A DNA stretch of 34,737 nt from Paracidovorax wautersii (GTDB lineage Bacteria > Pseudomonadota > Gammaproteobacteria > Burkholderiales > Burkholderiaceae_C): NCBI GenBank assembly GCA_009912175.1, contig WNDQ01000043.1, positions 1 through 34,737 on the forward strand. The letters are read 5' to 3'. The first letter of the stretch is position 1. Every line of letters begins with the position of its first letter. The notes beneath the pieces are model-generated. The model was not told where the DNA came from and made no database searches. It saw only the letters and a list, made by a program, of their open reading frames with translations. Of this stretch, positions 9,422 to 18,588 are shown piece after piece. Both the position numbers and the translations under genes were made by a program.

Positions 9422-10804
9422 TCAAAGCTTGGGCATGCCGGGGAAACCGCCGCCGCCCATGCCCTTCATGCCACCCATGCGTTTCATCATCTTCATGAGG
9501 CCGCCGCCCTTCATCTTTTTCATCATGCCCTGCATCTGCTCGAATTCCTTGAGCATGCGGTTGACTTCCTGGACCTGAACGCCCGCGCCCGCGGCGATGC
9601 GGCGTTTGCGGCTGGCCTTGAGCAGGTCAGGCTTGCGGCGCTCCTGCGGCGTCATGCTCTGGATGATGCCTTCCTTGCGGCGGATGTCTTTTTCGGCGCG
9701 CGTGAGGTCGGCCTCGCTGGCCTTGCCGGCCAGTTGCGTGGGCAGCTTGTCCATCAGGCTGGACAGGCCGCCCATGCTCTTCATCTGCTGCAGCTGCATC
9801 AGGAAGTCGTTGAGGTCGAAGCCGTCGCCGCTCTTGACCTTGGCCGCCAGCTTCTGCGCGGCCGCCATGTCCACGCCCTGCGCGACCTGCTCGACCAGGG
9901 CGACGATGTCGCCCATGCCCAGGATGCGGCCGGCGTGGCGCTCGGCGTCGAACACCTCCAGGCCGTCGAGCTTTTCGGAGACGCCCGCGAACTTGATGGG
10001 CGCGCCCGTGACCTGCCGCACCGACAGCGCCGCCCCGCCGCGCGAGTCGCCGTCGAGCTTGGTCAGCACGATGCCCGTCAGCGGCAACGCTTCCTTGAAG
10101 GCACGCGCCGTGTTGATGGCGTCCTGGCCCTGCATGGCATCGACCACGAACAGGGTTTCGATGGGCTTGAGCTCGGCGTGCAATTGCTGGATCTCGGCCA
10201 TCAGCACCGCGTCGATGGCCAGGCGGCCGGCGGTGTCGACCAGCAGCACGTCAAAGAAATGTTTGCGCGCGTAGTCGAGCGCCGCACGCGCGATGTCCAC
10301 TGGCTTCTGGTCCGGCGTGCTGGGGAACCACTCGGCCCCCGCCTGCGCCGTCACGGTCTTGAGCTGCTCGATGGCCGCCGGCCGGTAGACGTCGCCCGAC
10401 ACCGTCAGCACCTTCTTCTTGCGTTTGGTGATCAGGTGCTTGGCCAGCTTGCCGGTGGTCGTGGTCTTGCCCGCGCCCTGCAGGCCGGCCATCAGCACGA
10501 CGGCCGGGGGCTGCGCGGCCAGGTTGAGGTCGGCCACGCCTTGGCCCATGGTCGCGGCCAGTTCCTTGTTGACCACGCCCACCAGCGCCTGGCCGGGCGA
10601 GAGCGAGCCCAGCACGTCCTGGCCCAGCGCCTTGTCCTTGACGCGGGCGATGAAGTCGCGCACCACGGGCAGCGCCACGTCGGCCTCCAGCAGCGCCATG
10701 CGCACTTCGCGCAGCATGTCCTGGACGTTGGATTCGGTGATGCGCGCCTGGCCGCGCATCTGCTTGACCAGGCGTGAGAGTTTTTCCGAGAGGGCTGAAG
10801 CCAT
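9422..10804 (-). CDS. ffh: Signal recognition particle protein Ffh
   Basis: GTPase of the signal recognition particle. With 4.5S RNA it binds signal sequences on ribosomes and delivers them to FtsY at the inner membrane. 460 residues: N-terminal four-helix domain; G domain with GLQGAGKTTT (about residues 105-114), DTAGR and TKLDGDSRGG; and the methionine-rich M domain with the RNA-binding stretch (SMTPQERRKPDLLKASRKRRIAAGAG). The glycine/methionine-rich tail ends in GFPGMPKL. ATG at 10804 gives the normal start MASALSEKLSRLVKQMRG. It is divergent from ypjD, a common arrangement in proteobacteria. Confidence 0.97.
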   Translation of the reverse strand: MASALSEKLSRLVKQMRGQARITESNVQDMLREVRMALLEADVALPVVRDFIARVKDKALGQDVLGSLSPGQALVGVVNKELAATMGQGVADLNLAAQPPAVVLMAGLQGAGKTTTTGKLAKHLITKRKKKVLTVSGDVYRPAAIEQLKTVTAQAGAEWFPSTPDQKPVDIARAALDYARKHFFDVLLVDTAGRLAIDAVLMAEIQQLHAELKPIETLFVVDAMQGQDAINTARAFKEALPLTGIVLTKLDGDSRGGAALSVRQVTGAPIKFAGVSEKLDGLEVFDAERHAGRILGMGDIVALVEQVAQGVDMAAAQKLAAKVKSGDGFDLNDFLMQLQQMKSMGGLSSLMDKLPTQLAGKASEADLTRAEKDIRRKEGIIQSMTPQERRKPDLLKASRKRRIAAGAGVQVQEVNRMLKEFEQMQGMMKKMKGGGLMKMMKRMGGMKGMGGGGFPGMPKL

Positions 10805-10979
10805 GTTTGCTTGCCAAAAAAAGAGGGAACGGGCTGGCCGCGGCATGCGCTTGGCGCCAGTGGCCCGGGAACATCGCCACCGCGCGGCCCATCAACCCGC
10901 ACATACGGCCATTCCAAGACGGCATGAGTTGATGCCGCCGCGAAAGGCAACCGGACCTAACTGGCCCTAAACTGTGCCT

Positions 10980-11783
10980 ATGATTTTAGAGCCTGTCTCG
11001 ATCCCCGGCCTGTGGCTGAGCCTTGGCGCGGCAATCGCCTACGTCATCCCGGCGCTGGCGGCCCGCCACATGGGAACAGGCGCGCTGCGCGGCTGGCTGA
11101 TCGCCGCCTGGCTGCTGCACGCTGGCGCGCTGGCCCTGGGCGTGCTGGCACACCCGCCCCGTTTCGGCTTTGCGCCGGCGCTGTCGATGACCGCCTGGCT
11201 GGTATTGACCGTCTATGGCGTCGAAAGCCGCTTCTACCCGCAGTTGCGCAGCCGCCTGGTGCTGGCCGTGCTGGGCGCGTTCACCGTGTTGCTGGCCGCC
11301 GCCATGCCGGGCGCGCCCACGCGGCTCGACGACTCGCCCTGGCTGCCGCTGCACTGGGCGCTGGGCATCGCGTCCTATGGCCTGTTCGCCGCCGCGGTCG
11401 TGCATGCCTGGCTGCTGCAGCGCGCCGAACGCCAGATCCGCCAGGTCGCCCAGCCCGCCGACGGCCTGCCGCTGCTGACGCTGGAGAAACTCACCTTCCG
11501 CTTCGTGCAGGCCGGCTTCGTGCTGCTCACGGCCACGCTGGCAGCAGGCTGGCTGTTTGGCGAGAGCCTGCACAGCAGCTACTGGAAATGGGAGCACAAG
11601 ACCGTGTTCTCGGTCCTGGCCTGGCTCACCTTTGCCACGCTGCTGGCGGGCCGCCGCCGCTTCGGCTGGCGCGGCCGCACCGCCGTGCGGGTGCTTTACC
11701 TGGGCGCGGCGCTGCTGCTGCTGGCGTATGTGGGCTCCCGCTTCGTGCTCGAAGTGGTGCTGCATCGCCCGTTTCCCTTTTAA
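10980..11783 (+). CDS. ypjD: Inner membrane protein YpjD / CcsA-type cytochrome c assembly family
   Basis: Polytopic inner-membrane protein of 267 residues with about eight hydrophobic segments. It carries the conserved histidine-containing motifs of the CcmC/CcsA family: PLHWALGIASYGLFAAAVVHAWLLQ, then LFGESLHSSYWKWEHKTVFSVLAWLTF (WxWEHKT region). In cytochrome c maturation these proteins handle haem, but YpjD itself is linked to membrane/metal homeostasis and its reaction is not settled. ATG at 10980 is preferred over the GTG at 10974. The ffh-ypjD pairing is widely conserved. Confidence 0.88.
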   Translation: MILEPVSIPGLWLSLGAAIAYVIPALAARHMGTGALRGWLIAAWLLHAGALALGVLAHPPRFGFAPALSMTAWLVLTVYGVESRFYPQLRSRLVLAVLGAFTVLLAAAMPGAPTRLDDSPWLPLHWALGIASYGLFAAAVVHAWLLQRAERQIRQVAQPADGLPLLTLEKLTFRFVQAGFVLLTATLAAGWLFGESLHSSYWKWEHKTVFSVLAWLTFATLLAGRRRFGWRGRTAVRVLYLGAALLLLAYVGSRFVLEVVLHRPFPF

Positions 11784-11825
11784 ACAAAAGCGCTCCGCCC
11801 CCTTTCTTTTTCCTCGGCCCTGTTC

Positions 11826-12110
11826 ATGAAACCCCTGGTCCTGTTGTTGGTCGCCCTGTTCGCGGTCTGGCTGTGGCGATCGCGCCGCCCGCCCGAGGAC
11901 GGCGAGCCTCCCGCCAAGAAAGCCGGCCCGCAGACGCGCGCGCCCAAAGGCATTGCGCCGCCCCAGCCCATGGTTCGCTGCGCCGTCTGCAGCCTGCACC
12001 TGCCACGGCGCGATGCCATTGCCGGCACCGCGGCGCGCCACTACTGCGGCCGCGATCACTTCGACCAGGCAGAAACCAGCCGTGCCACCGCGCCACCGCC
12101 TTCGCCATGA
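11826..12110 (+). CDS. PP0621-family small membrane-anchored protein with a Cys/His motif
   Basis: 94 residues. An N-terminal hydrophobic helix (MKPLVLLLVALFAVWLWRSR) is followed by a proline/lysine-rich linker and a small Cys/His module: CAVCSLHLPRRD, then HYCGRDHF, able to bind a metal ion. It matches the small protein often found between ypjD and pilS in Burkholderiales. Function unknown. It starts 42 bases after ypjD, and its stop overlaps the next possible start (ATGA, 12107-12110), so the genes are probably co-transcribed. Confidence 0.75.
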   Translation: MKPLVLLLVALFAVWLWRSRRPPEDGEPPAKKAGPQTRAPKGIAPPQPMVRCAVCSLHLPRRDAIAGTAARHYCGRDHFDQAETSRATAPPPSP

Positions 12111-12193
12111 ACGCGGCCCTCAGCGGCCCCGGGCTTTCGCGGCCCGCAGGCGTGCGTTCGTTGCCGCCGATGGGCCTGACCGCGACCCTGTGA
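12107..12193 (+). CDS. Possible 28-codon linking ORF between the PP0621-like gene and pilS
   Basis: A tiny frame (begins MNAALSGPGLSRPAGVR) overlaps its upstream gene by ATGA and ends in a TGA inside the GTGA at 12190-12193, where the best pilS start lies. The layout would couple translation of all three frames. It could be a genuine small ORF, a coupling device, or the original N terminus of pilS separated by a frameshift. No homology is recognised and no ribosome site is seen before it. Confidence 0.3.
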   Translation: MNAALSGPGLSRPAGVRSLPPMGLTATL

Positions 12194-13854
12194 GCGGCCC
12201 GCAACAGGCGTGCACGCCGTCCCCGCGAACGTGGCGGCTGTTTGCCAACACGCGCATCCTGGTCGCCCTGCTCTTTCTGCTGCTGCAGCTCGATGCGCTG
12301 CTGTCCTGGCAAGTGACCGATCCATCGGTCCTGGCCTGGTGTTTCGGCTACCTGGCCTTCGGCGTCTGCGAGCGCATGCGGCTGGCCACGGTTCCCGCCG
12401 GTGTCACGCCGTCGCAGGAGCGCTGGCGGCAAGCGGTCAGCATCGACTTCGTCGCCTTCGCCATCCTCCTGTTGCTGCCAGGCGAGCAGTTCGACTTCCT
12501 GCCCTTGTTCGCGCCCGCGGTGCTCGCGGCGGCCCTGCAAGGCTCGCGCCGCGTCGCGCTGGCCGTGGCGGCGGCCGCGGCCCTCATCACGCTGGCCCAC
12601 ACCGCCACGCTCGTCATCCCGGGCTCGCCGCAGATCACGGCCCAGTTGCAGCAGGCCGGTCTGCTGTCCATCGGCTATTTCTTCATCGCCCTGCTCAGCC
12701 ACCAGTTGGCCGACCGCCTGTGCGACGAGCGGCAGCGTTCGCACCAGAGCGAGACGACGGCCTGGCAGTTCACCCAGATCAACACCCTGGTCATCGAGCA
12801 TCTGGACGACGGCGTCCTGGTGATCGACAGCGCGGGCATCGTGCGCGCCATCAACCCCGCCGCAAGCCGCCTGCTGGCCGGGACGGCCGGCGCACCCGCC
12901 CTGGATGCGGCGGGTCTGCAAGCGCCGTTCCCGCTGCGCCAGGCCGCGGCGTGGCAGCCGATGGTCACACTGGCGCTGCGGACCATCGCGCAGGGACGCG
13001 CGCTGTCGGCCGCGCTGCACCTGCAGGCGCCGGGCACGGCGCACACGCTGCAGGCCCGCACGCAACCCACGCCCGAAGGGCTGGCGCAGGACCCGTGGTG
13101 TGTGATGTTCTTGCAGGACCAGCACGCCATCGATGCGCGCCAACGCACGGCCCGCATGGCCGCCATGGGCCGGATGTCGACTGCCGTCGCCCACGAGATC
13201 CGCAACCCGCTGTCGGCCATCCTGCAGGCCAGCCAGCTGCTTGCCGAGCACGGCGGCAGTGCCGTGCAGCGCCAGCTCTCCACCATCGTCGAACAAAACG
13301 TGCAGCGCCTGAGCCTGACGGTCGAGGACATCCTGGAGACCGCCCGGCTCGACGCCGCGCCTCGCGCCCACCGCCATGAACGCCTGGCCATGGCAGCCAC
13401 CGTGCGCGCGCTGGTGCAGGAGTGGTCACGCCAGCAGCGCACGGGCGTCGAGCTGCATCTGTCGCTTCCGCAGTCCACCCTGATCGCCATGGACGCCGAG
13501 CACCTGCGTCGCGTGCTGACCAATCTGCTCGACAACGCCCGACACCACGCCAGCCTGGCCGCCAGCCGCATCCAGGTGTGGTGCCAGCCGGTCGCGCCCG
13601 ATCACGTGGCGCTGACCGTCTGGAGCGACGGCCCGCCCATTGCCGCGGCCCTGCAGCCCCACCTGTTCGAGCCCTTCTATGCCGCCAGCCGCCACTCCAG
13701 CGGACTGGGCCTGGCGATCTGCCAGGAGCTGTGCGAGCGGCATGGCGGACAGATCGCCTACCAGCGCCTGCCCGCGCCCAGCGGACGCGAAGGCAACGCC
13801 TTCGTCGTCACCCTGCCCGTGGCCGGCGGCGAGCCGTGGATCGATCCAGCCTAG
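12190..13854 (+). CDS. pilS: PilS-type membrane sensor histidine kinase
   Basis: Sensor partner of the PilR-like regulator downstream; PilS/PilR systems control type IV pili in many gamma- and betaproteobacteria. With the GTG start at 12190 it is 554 residues. About six hydrophobic segments fall in residues 15-170 (ILVALLFLLLQLDALLSW onward), then a PAS domain (about 190-310, VIEHLDDGVLVIDSAGIVRAINPAA). The HisKA box AVAHEIRNPLSAI follows with phospho-acceptor His335, then the HATPase with LTNLLDNARHH and SSGLGLAICQE. No ATG fits before the first helix; the GTG overlaps a preceding TGA. A 273-bp palindromic element now separates it from its regulator gene. Confidence 0.85.
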   Translation: MSGPQQACTPSPRTWRLFANTRILVALLFLLLQLDALLSWQVTDPSVLAWCFGYLAFGVCERMRLATVPAGVTPSQERWRQAVSIDFVAFAILLLLPGEQFDFLPLFAPAVLAAALQGSRRVALAVAAAAALITLAHTATLVIPGSPQITAQLQQAGLLSIGYFFIALLSHQLADRLCDERQRSHQSETTAWQFTQINTLVIEHLDDGVLVIDSAGIVRAINPAASRLLAGTAGAPALDAAGLQAPFPLRQAAAWQPMVTLALRTIAQGRALSAALHLQAPGTAHTLQARTQPTPEGLAQDPWCVMFLQDQHAIDARQRTARMAAMGRMSTAVAHEIRNPLSAILQASQLLAEHGGSAVQRQLSTIVEQNVQRLSLTVEDILETARLDAAPRAHRHERLAMAATVRALVQEWSRQQRTGVELHLSLPQSTLIAMDAEHLRRVLTNLLDNARHHASLAASRIQVWCQPVAPDHVALTVWSDGPPIAAALQPHLFEPFYAASRHSSGLGLAICQELCERHGGQIAYQRLPAPSGREGNAFVVTLPVAGGEPWIDPA

Positions 13855-13858
13855 CGCC

Positions 13859-14131
13859 CTAGAGCGTGTTAAGCACTTTTTCCACGCCCGCGTTGGGACC
13901 AGAAAGGGCCAATCGCAAGGCGCGGCTTGCCGCCAAGGCCGGGGCCTTGGCAAAAGACGCAACGCCGCCAGTGGCTCTTTCTGGTCCCAACCCTTCGGGC
14001 AAGCCATGAGAAAGCCCGTCTGCGGCGTTGCAGGCCGCTTGTGGTGCAACACACCACCGCGCGTCCTGCGCCTTGCATCCGGGCTTTCTCATGGCTTGCG
14101 CGGGCATGGAAAAGTGCATAACACGCTCTAG
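13859..14131. mobile_element. 273-bp MITE-like element of nested inverted repeats, between pilS and pilR
   Basis: Ends are near-perfect 33-34-base inverted repeats: 13859-13892 begins CTAGAGCGTGTTAAGCACTT and the complement of 14099-14131 begins CTAGAGCGTGTTATGCACTT. CTAG at both ends may include a TA target duplication. Inside are a 19-base inverted pair (13893-13911 with 13972-13990, TTGGGACCAGAAAGGGCCA, one mismatch) and another perfect 19-base pair (14000-14018 with 14080-14098, CAAGCCATGAGAAAGCCCG). There are also two short palindromes, CCAAGGCCGG near 13934 and GTGGTG/CACCAC near 14041. It has no coding capacity, so it must be moved in trans. A related short copy lies at 6366-6416. Confidence 0.75.
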
Positions 14132-14141
14132 CAGCCTTCAC

Positions 14142-14186
14142 CTGCGGTGAAACCGCAGTGCAGCCGCGTTTTGCACGGTTTTTTCG
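14142..14186 (+). terminator. Possible terminator upstream of pilR
   Basis: A perfect hairpin CTGCGGT-GAA-ACCGCAG (14142-14158) overlaps a second stem (GTGCA/TGCAC) followed by GGTTTTTT at 14177-14184. If active it would cut transcription from pilS, leaving pilR to its own promoter; CATAAT sits about ten bases before the pilR start. Evidence is moderate. Confidence 0.4.
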
Positions 14187-14225
14187 TCGTTCCGCAGCCC
14201 CTTGGATTGACGCCATAATTTCCCG

Positions 14226-15762
<1,537 letters not shown>

Positions 15763-15776
<14 letters not shown>

Positions 15777-16371
15777 CACCCAAGAACCTCGTCCCATCTG
15801 GCTAGGCGGCTGGCTGTGGCCCTGCCTGCACGAGCCCTCGCCCAACCACGGACCGCGGCCACCGGGCACTGCCATCGACCTCGTGCTCGTGCATTCGATC
15901 AGCCTGCCGCCTGGCGTCTATGGCGGCGATGCCGTGCGCCAGCTCTTCACCAACACTCTGCCGTGGCACGCGCACCCCTACTTCGAGACGATCCGCGGCC
16001 TGGAGGTCTCCGCGCATTTCTTCGTGCGGCGCAATGGCGTGGTCTGGCAGTTCGTCGACGCCGACCGGCGCGCATGGCATGCGGGCACATCGTCCCACCT
16101 CGGGCGCCCCAACTGCAACGACTTCTCCATCGGCATCGAACTCGAAGGACTGGAAGGACAGGCCTTCGAAGCCGCGCAGTACGACGCCCTTGCATGGCTC
16201 TGCCGCGCACTGCGCCAACGCTATGCGCTGCGCCACATCGCAGGCCACGAGCATGTCGCGCCCGGTCGCAAACACGACCCCGGCGCAGGCTTCGACTGGC
16301 CGCGCGTCAGACACGATCTGAAGGACAGCGGGCTGCATTTTCCGACCCGCCCACGACCCTCCCCGTCGTGA
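15763..16371 (+). CDS. ampD: 1,6-anhydro-N-acetylmuramyl-L-alanine amidase AmpD
   Basis: Cytosolic zinc amidase that removes the stem peptide from 1,6-anhydro-MurNAc-peptides during peptidoglycan recycling; its loss can induce AmpC beta-lactamase in species with AmpR. 202 residues. By alignment from memory with Citrobacter AmpD (His34, His154, Asp164, Glu116, Lys162), the zinc ligands are His44, His162 and Asp172, and the catalytic residues are Glu126 and Lys170. The motif GHEHVAPGRKHDPG is clear. ATG at 15763 overlaps pilR; ATG at 15769 is also possible. The mpl gene of the same recycling pathway is at 25353. Confidence 0.94.
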
Positions 16372-16455
16372 ATTTCGGCCCGCGCCATGTCGCCGGGCCG
16401 ATGCTTATCAGCAACATCTTTTGCGCATCGCGCGCATGCGGCCGGCGGCAGGGCT

Positions 16456-16483
16456 TTGCTTTTCAGCAAGCCACTCTCATAAT
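16456..16483 (+). promoter_or_regulatory. Candidate promoter for the histone H1-like gene, in a 538-bp gap
   Basis: TTGCTT (16456-16461), 16 bases, CATAAT (16478-16483). It would give a long leader of about 420 bases before the H1-like start. A 24-codon frame (16491-16565, begins [14 protein letters not shown]) starts just after it and may be chance. Later in the leader ATTCATCGAA (16796-16805) can pair with TTCGATGAAT (16848-16857). No other gene is seen in 16372-16909. Confidence 0.4.
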
Positions 16484-16909
16484 CTGAGCAATGGCAATCA
16501 ATCTGCCGACTTCGACGCATTCATGGCACTGGACCTTTTCCTTCACACACCGTGCACGCGACTGATGCTCGCCATGTTTGGACGTGCGTCCATCGCAGTC
16601 GGTTTTCGTCCACCCACTCACTTGCCTGATGCGCCTTGACGAAGTCCTTGCGCTGCCACAGCGCGATGCCCCACAACCCGTGCGAGTCCCGGTGCGGACT
16701 CGGTGTCCACGGGCTGCGACACGTCCCGCCATCCGCCTCCCGTTTGCTTTCACGCCAGACGCGCTGTTGTCGCGTCGGCAACCCCATTCATCGAAACGCG
16801 TGCAGTTGCCCGCATGCAATTGGCAGCCGCTGCGCGGTTCGATGAATCGTTCGGACCTGGTTTTCCACAGGTCCGCAATGCTCTTGGCAACTTGATCAAG
16901 GAGAAAAAA

Positions 16910-17320
16910 ATGGCAACTGCGAAAAAAGCTGCGGCAAGCAAGACCGCAAGCAAGGCGACTACCGCCAAGAAGGCACCGGCCAAGAAGGCCGTCGCGAAGA
17001 AAGCTGCACCGGCTAAGAAAGTCGTAGCCAAGAAGGCCGCTCCGGCCAAAAAGGCAACGGCCGCCAAGAAGGCTGCACCGGCCAAGAAAGTCGTAGCCAA
17101 GAAGGCCGCTCCGGCCAAAAAGGCAGCGGCCGCCAAGAAGGCTGCACCGGCCAAGAAAGTCGTAGCCAAGAAGGCCGCTCCGGCCAAGAAGGCAACGGCC
17201 GCCAAGAAGGCACCGGCCAAGAAGCCTGCCCCCAAGAAGCCTGCCGCTGCGCCTGCTGCGGAGACCACCATCAACACGCAGGCTGCGTGGCCCTTCCCCA
17301 CCTCGGCCAAGCCCGAGTAA
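16910..17320 (+). CDS. Histone H1-like lysine/alanine-rich DNA-binding protein
   Basis: A 136-residue basic protein resembling the C-terminal domain of eukaryotic histone H1 and bacterial H1-like proteins such as Bordetella BpH1 and chlamydial Hc2. Such proteins bind and compact DNA in the nucleoid. Nearly all of it is [12 protein letters not shown] repeats; a 23-residue unit occurs three times in tandem. The non-repetitive end [18 protein letters not shown] carries the only aromatic residues. AAGGAG lies directly before the ATG at 16910. It stands alone with a long leader and a strong terminator. Confidence 0.88.
   Translation: MATAKKAAASKTASKATTAKKAPAKKAVAKKAAPAKKVVAKKAAPAKKATAAKKAAPAKKVVAKKAAPAKKAAAAKKAAPAKKVVAKKAAPAKKATAAKKAPAKKPAPKKPAAAPAAETTINTQAAWPFPTSAKPE
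17003..17209 (+). repeat. Three tandem 69-bp repeats inside the H1-like gene
   Basis: Units start at 17003, 17072 and 17141 (period 69, 23 codons) and differ by only a few bases. In-frame gain or loss of a unit would lengthen or shorten the basic tail without breaking the frame. Confidence 0.9.
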
Positions 17321-17363
17321 GGTCTCTCGCCTTCGCACCAGGCATCGGGCCTGGGCGAAGCTC

Positions 17364-17403
17364 AAAAAAACCGGAGTGCTCGTTCAGAGCCTCCGGTTTT
17401 TTT
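17364..17403. terminator. Strong bidirectional terminator after the H1-like gene
   Basis: AAAAAAACCGGAG (17364-17376) pairs with CTCCGGTTTTTTT (17391-17403), extended inside by GCTC/GAGC. A run on one side and T run on the other allow use in both directions. The minus-strand kinase ends at 17598, beyond the repeats. Confidence 0.88.
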
Positions 17404-17567
17404 ATCGCCGGGCCGTCCCAAGATAAAAAGCATCCCCCTGGGGGATCGGGTCATCGCGCAGCGATGGGCCGAGGGGCCATTTTTTATCGCCGGGCCGCCC
17501 CAAGATAAAAAGCATCCCCTCGGGGGATCGGGTCATCGCGCAGCGATGGGCCGAGGGATCATTTTTC
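17404..17567. repeat. Two tandem copies of an 82-bp intergenic palindromic repeat
   Basis: Copies at 17404-17485 and 17486-17567 differ at only a few bases. Each holds two small palindromes, CCCCCTGGGGG or CCCCTCGGGGG, and CATCGCGCAGCGATG, and each ends in an A/T run. The look is of a dispersed intergenic repeat common in this bacterial group (recollection, not searched). They lie between the converging H1-like and kinase genes. Confidence 0.8.
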
Positions 17568-17597
17568 ATGCAGACGCCGCCGCGCGGGCCTTGCCGC

Positions 17598-18506
17598 TCA
17601 AAGACCGTCGAACACCGCGGCGCGATCGAGTTCGTAGTTCTGCGGCCCCGCCACCGCAATCTTGATGGCGCCCAGACGGTTGCCCAGGCGTGCCGCGCGC
17701 TCCAGCGGCCAGCCGCGTTCCAGCCCGTAGAGCAGCGCCGCGCGGAACGCATCGCCGCAGCCCGTCGGATCGACGATGGCCGAGGGCTTGCACGGCGCCA
17801 CGACCACCGCTTCGCCGGCCTCCCACACTTCACAACCGTCCTCGCCCCGCGTGACCACCATGCCGCGCACGCGGCGCGACAACTCGGCCCAGGACAGGCC
17901 CGTGCGGTCACTGAGCATCTTGCCCTCGTAGTCGTTGACGGCAATCCATTCGGCCTGATCGACGAAGGCCTGCAGTTCGGCACCGTCGAACATGGGCAAC
18001 CCCTGACCCGGATCGAAGATGAAGGGAATGCCGGCGGCCTTGAACTGGCGTGCGTGCTGCAGCATGGCCTCGCGCCCATCGGGCGAGACGATGCCCAGCC
18101 GGATGTCCTCGCGCGCGACCACGTCGATCTGGTGCGCGAAGCTCATGGCGCCCGGATGGAAGGCAGTGATCTGGTTGTTCTGGCGATCGTTCATGATCAT
18201 CGCCTGCGCCGTATAGCTGCCGGCGATCTCGCGCACGAACTCGGTGCTGATGCCCAGTGTCTGCAGGCGCTGCACGTAGTCGGCACCGTCGCTGCCCACG
18301 GCCGCCATGGGCAGCGGATCGCCCCCCAGTTGTTTGAGGCCGTAGGCAATGTTGGCCGCACAGCCGCCGAACTCGCGCCGCAGGCCCGGCACGAGAAAGG
18401 ACACGTTCAGGTTGTGCAGTTGGTCGGACAGGATCTGGTCCGCGAACTTGCCCTCGAAATTCATGATCGTGTCGAATGCCAACGACCCACAGATCACAGC
18501 TGCCAT
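17598..18506 (-). CDS. PfkB/ribokinase-family carbohydrate (adenosine-kinase-like) kinase
   Basis: ATP-dependent kinase of the ribokinase superfamily, probably acting on a sugar or nucleoside; the substrate cannot be told. 302 residues. It has the N-terminal substrate motif GSLAFDTIM, GGCAANIAYGLKQLGG (PfkB signature 1), and DPTGCGDAFRAALLYGL (signature 2) with catalytic Asp252. Cysteine replaces the usual alanine in the GAGD motif. ATG at 18506 gives MAAVICGSLAFD. It is the last gene of the run accB-accC-prmA-zinc-ribbon-kinase, 82 bases after the zinc-ribbon gene, and is followed by two 82-bp repeats. Confidence 0.87.
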   Translation of the reverse strand: MAAVICGSLAFDTIMNFEGKFADQILSDQLHNLNVSFLVPGLRREFGGCAANIAYGLKQLGGDPLPMAAVGSDGADYVQRLQTLGISTEFVREIAGSYTAQAMIMNDRQNNQITAFHPGAMSFAHQIDVVAREDIRLGIVSPDGREAMLQHARQFKAAGIPFIFDPGQGLPMFDGAELQAFVDQAEWIAVNDYEGKMLSDRTGLSWAELSRRVRGMVVTRGEDGCEVWEAGEAVVVAPCKPSAIVDPTGCGDAFRAALLYGLERGWPLERAARLGNRLGAIKIAVAGPQNYELDRAAVFDGL

Positions 18507-18588
18507 GTTTTTCCTTCCTTCTTGACGATGTCGTTTCTCTCGCGCCCGGTGCCGGCAGACAGCGCTGCGCGCCGGCCGGCATCGGGCA

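Noticed and set aside
11953-12189. pilS starting at the upstream ATG at 11953
   Set aside because: It would overlap the PP0621-like gene in another frame with Arg/Pro-rich sequence; the first family-like residues appear after 12190.
16421-16895. Short open frames in the gap before the H1-like gene
   Set aside because: No ribosome site, no family resemblance and overlapping frames in the same region; treated as leader sequence.
17003-17209. CRISPR array or other spaced repeat
   Set aside because: Repeats are directly adjacent, in frame and code for protein; no CRISPR repeat-spacer pattern is seen anywhere in the window.
16750-17310. Minus-strand frame rich in Leu, Ala and Phe that looks like a membrane protein
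   Set aside because: It is the complement of the Lys/Ala repeats in the H1-like gene; the strand with AAGGAG and a terminator is the plus strand.
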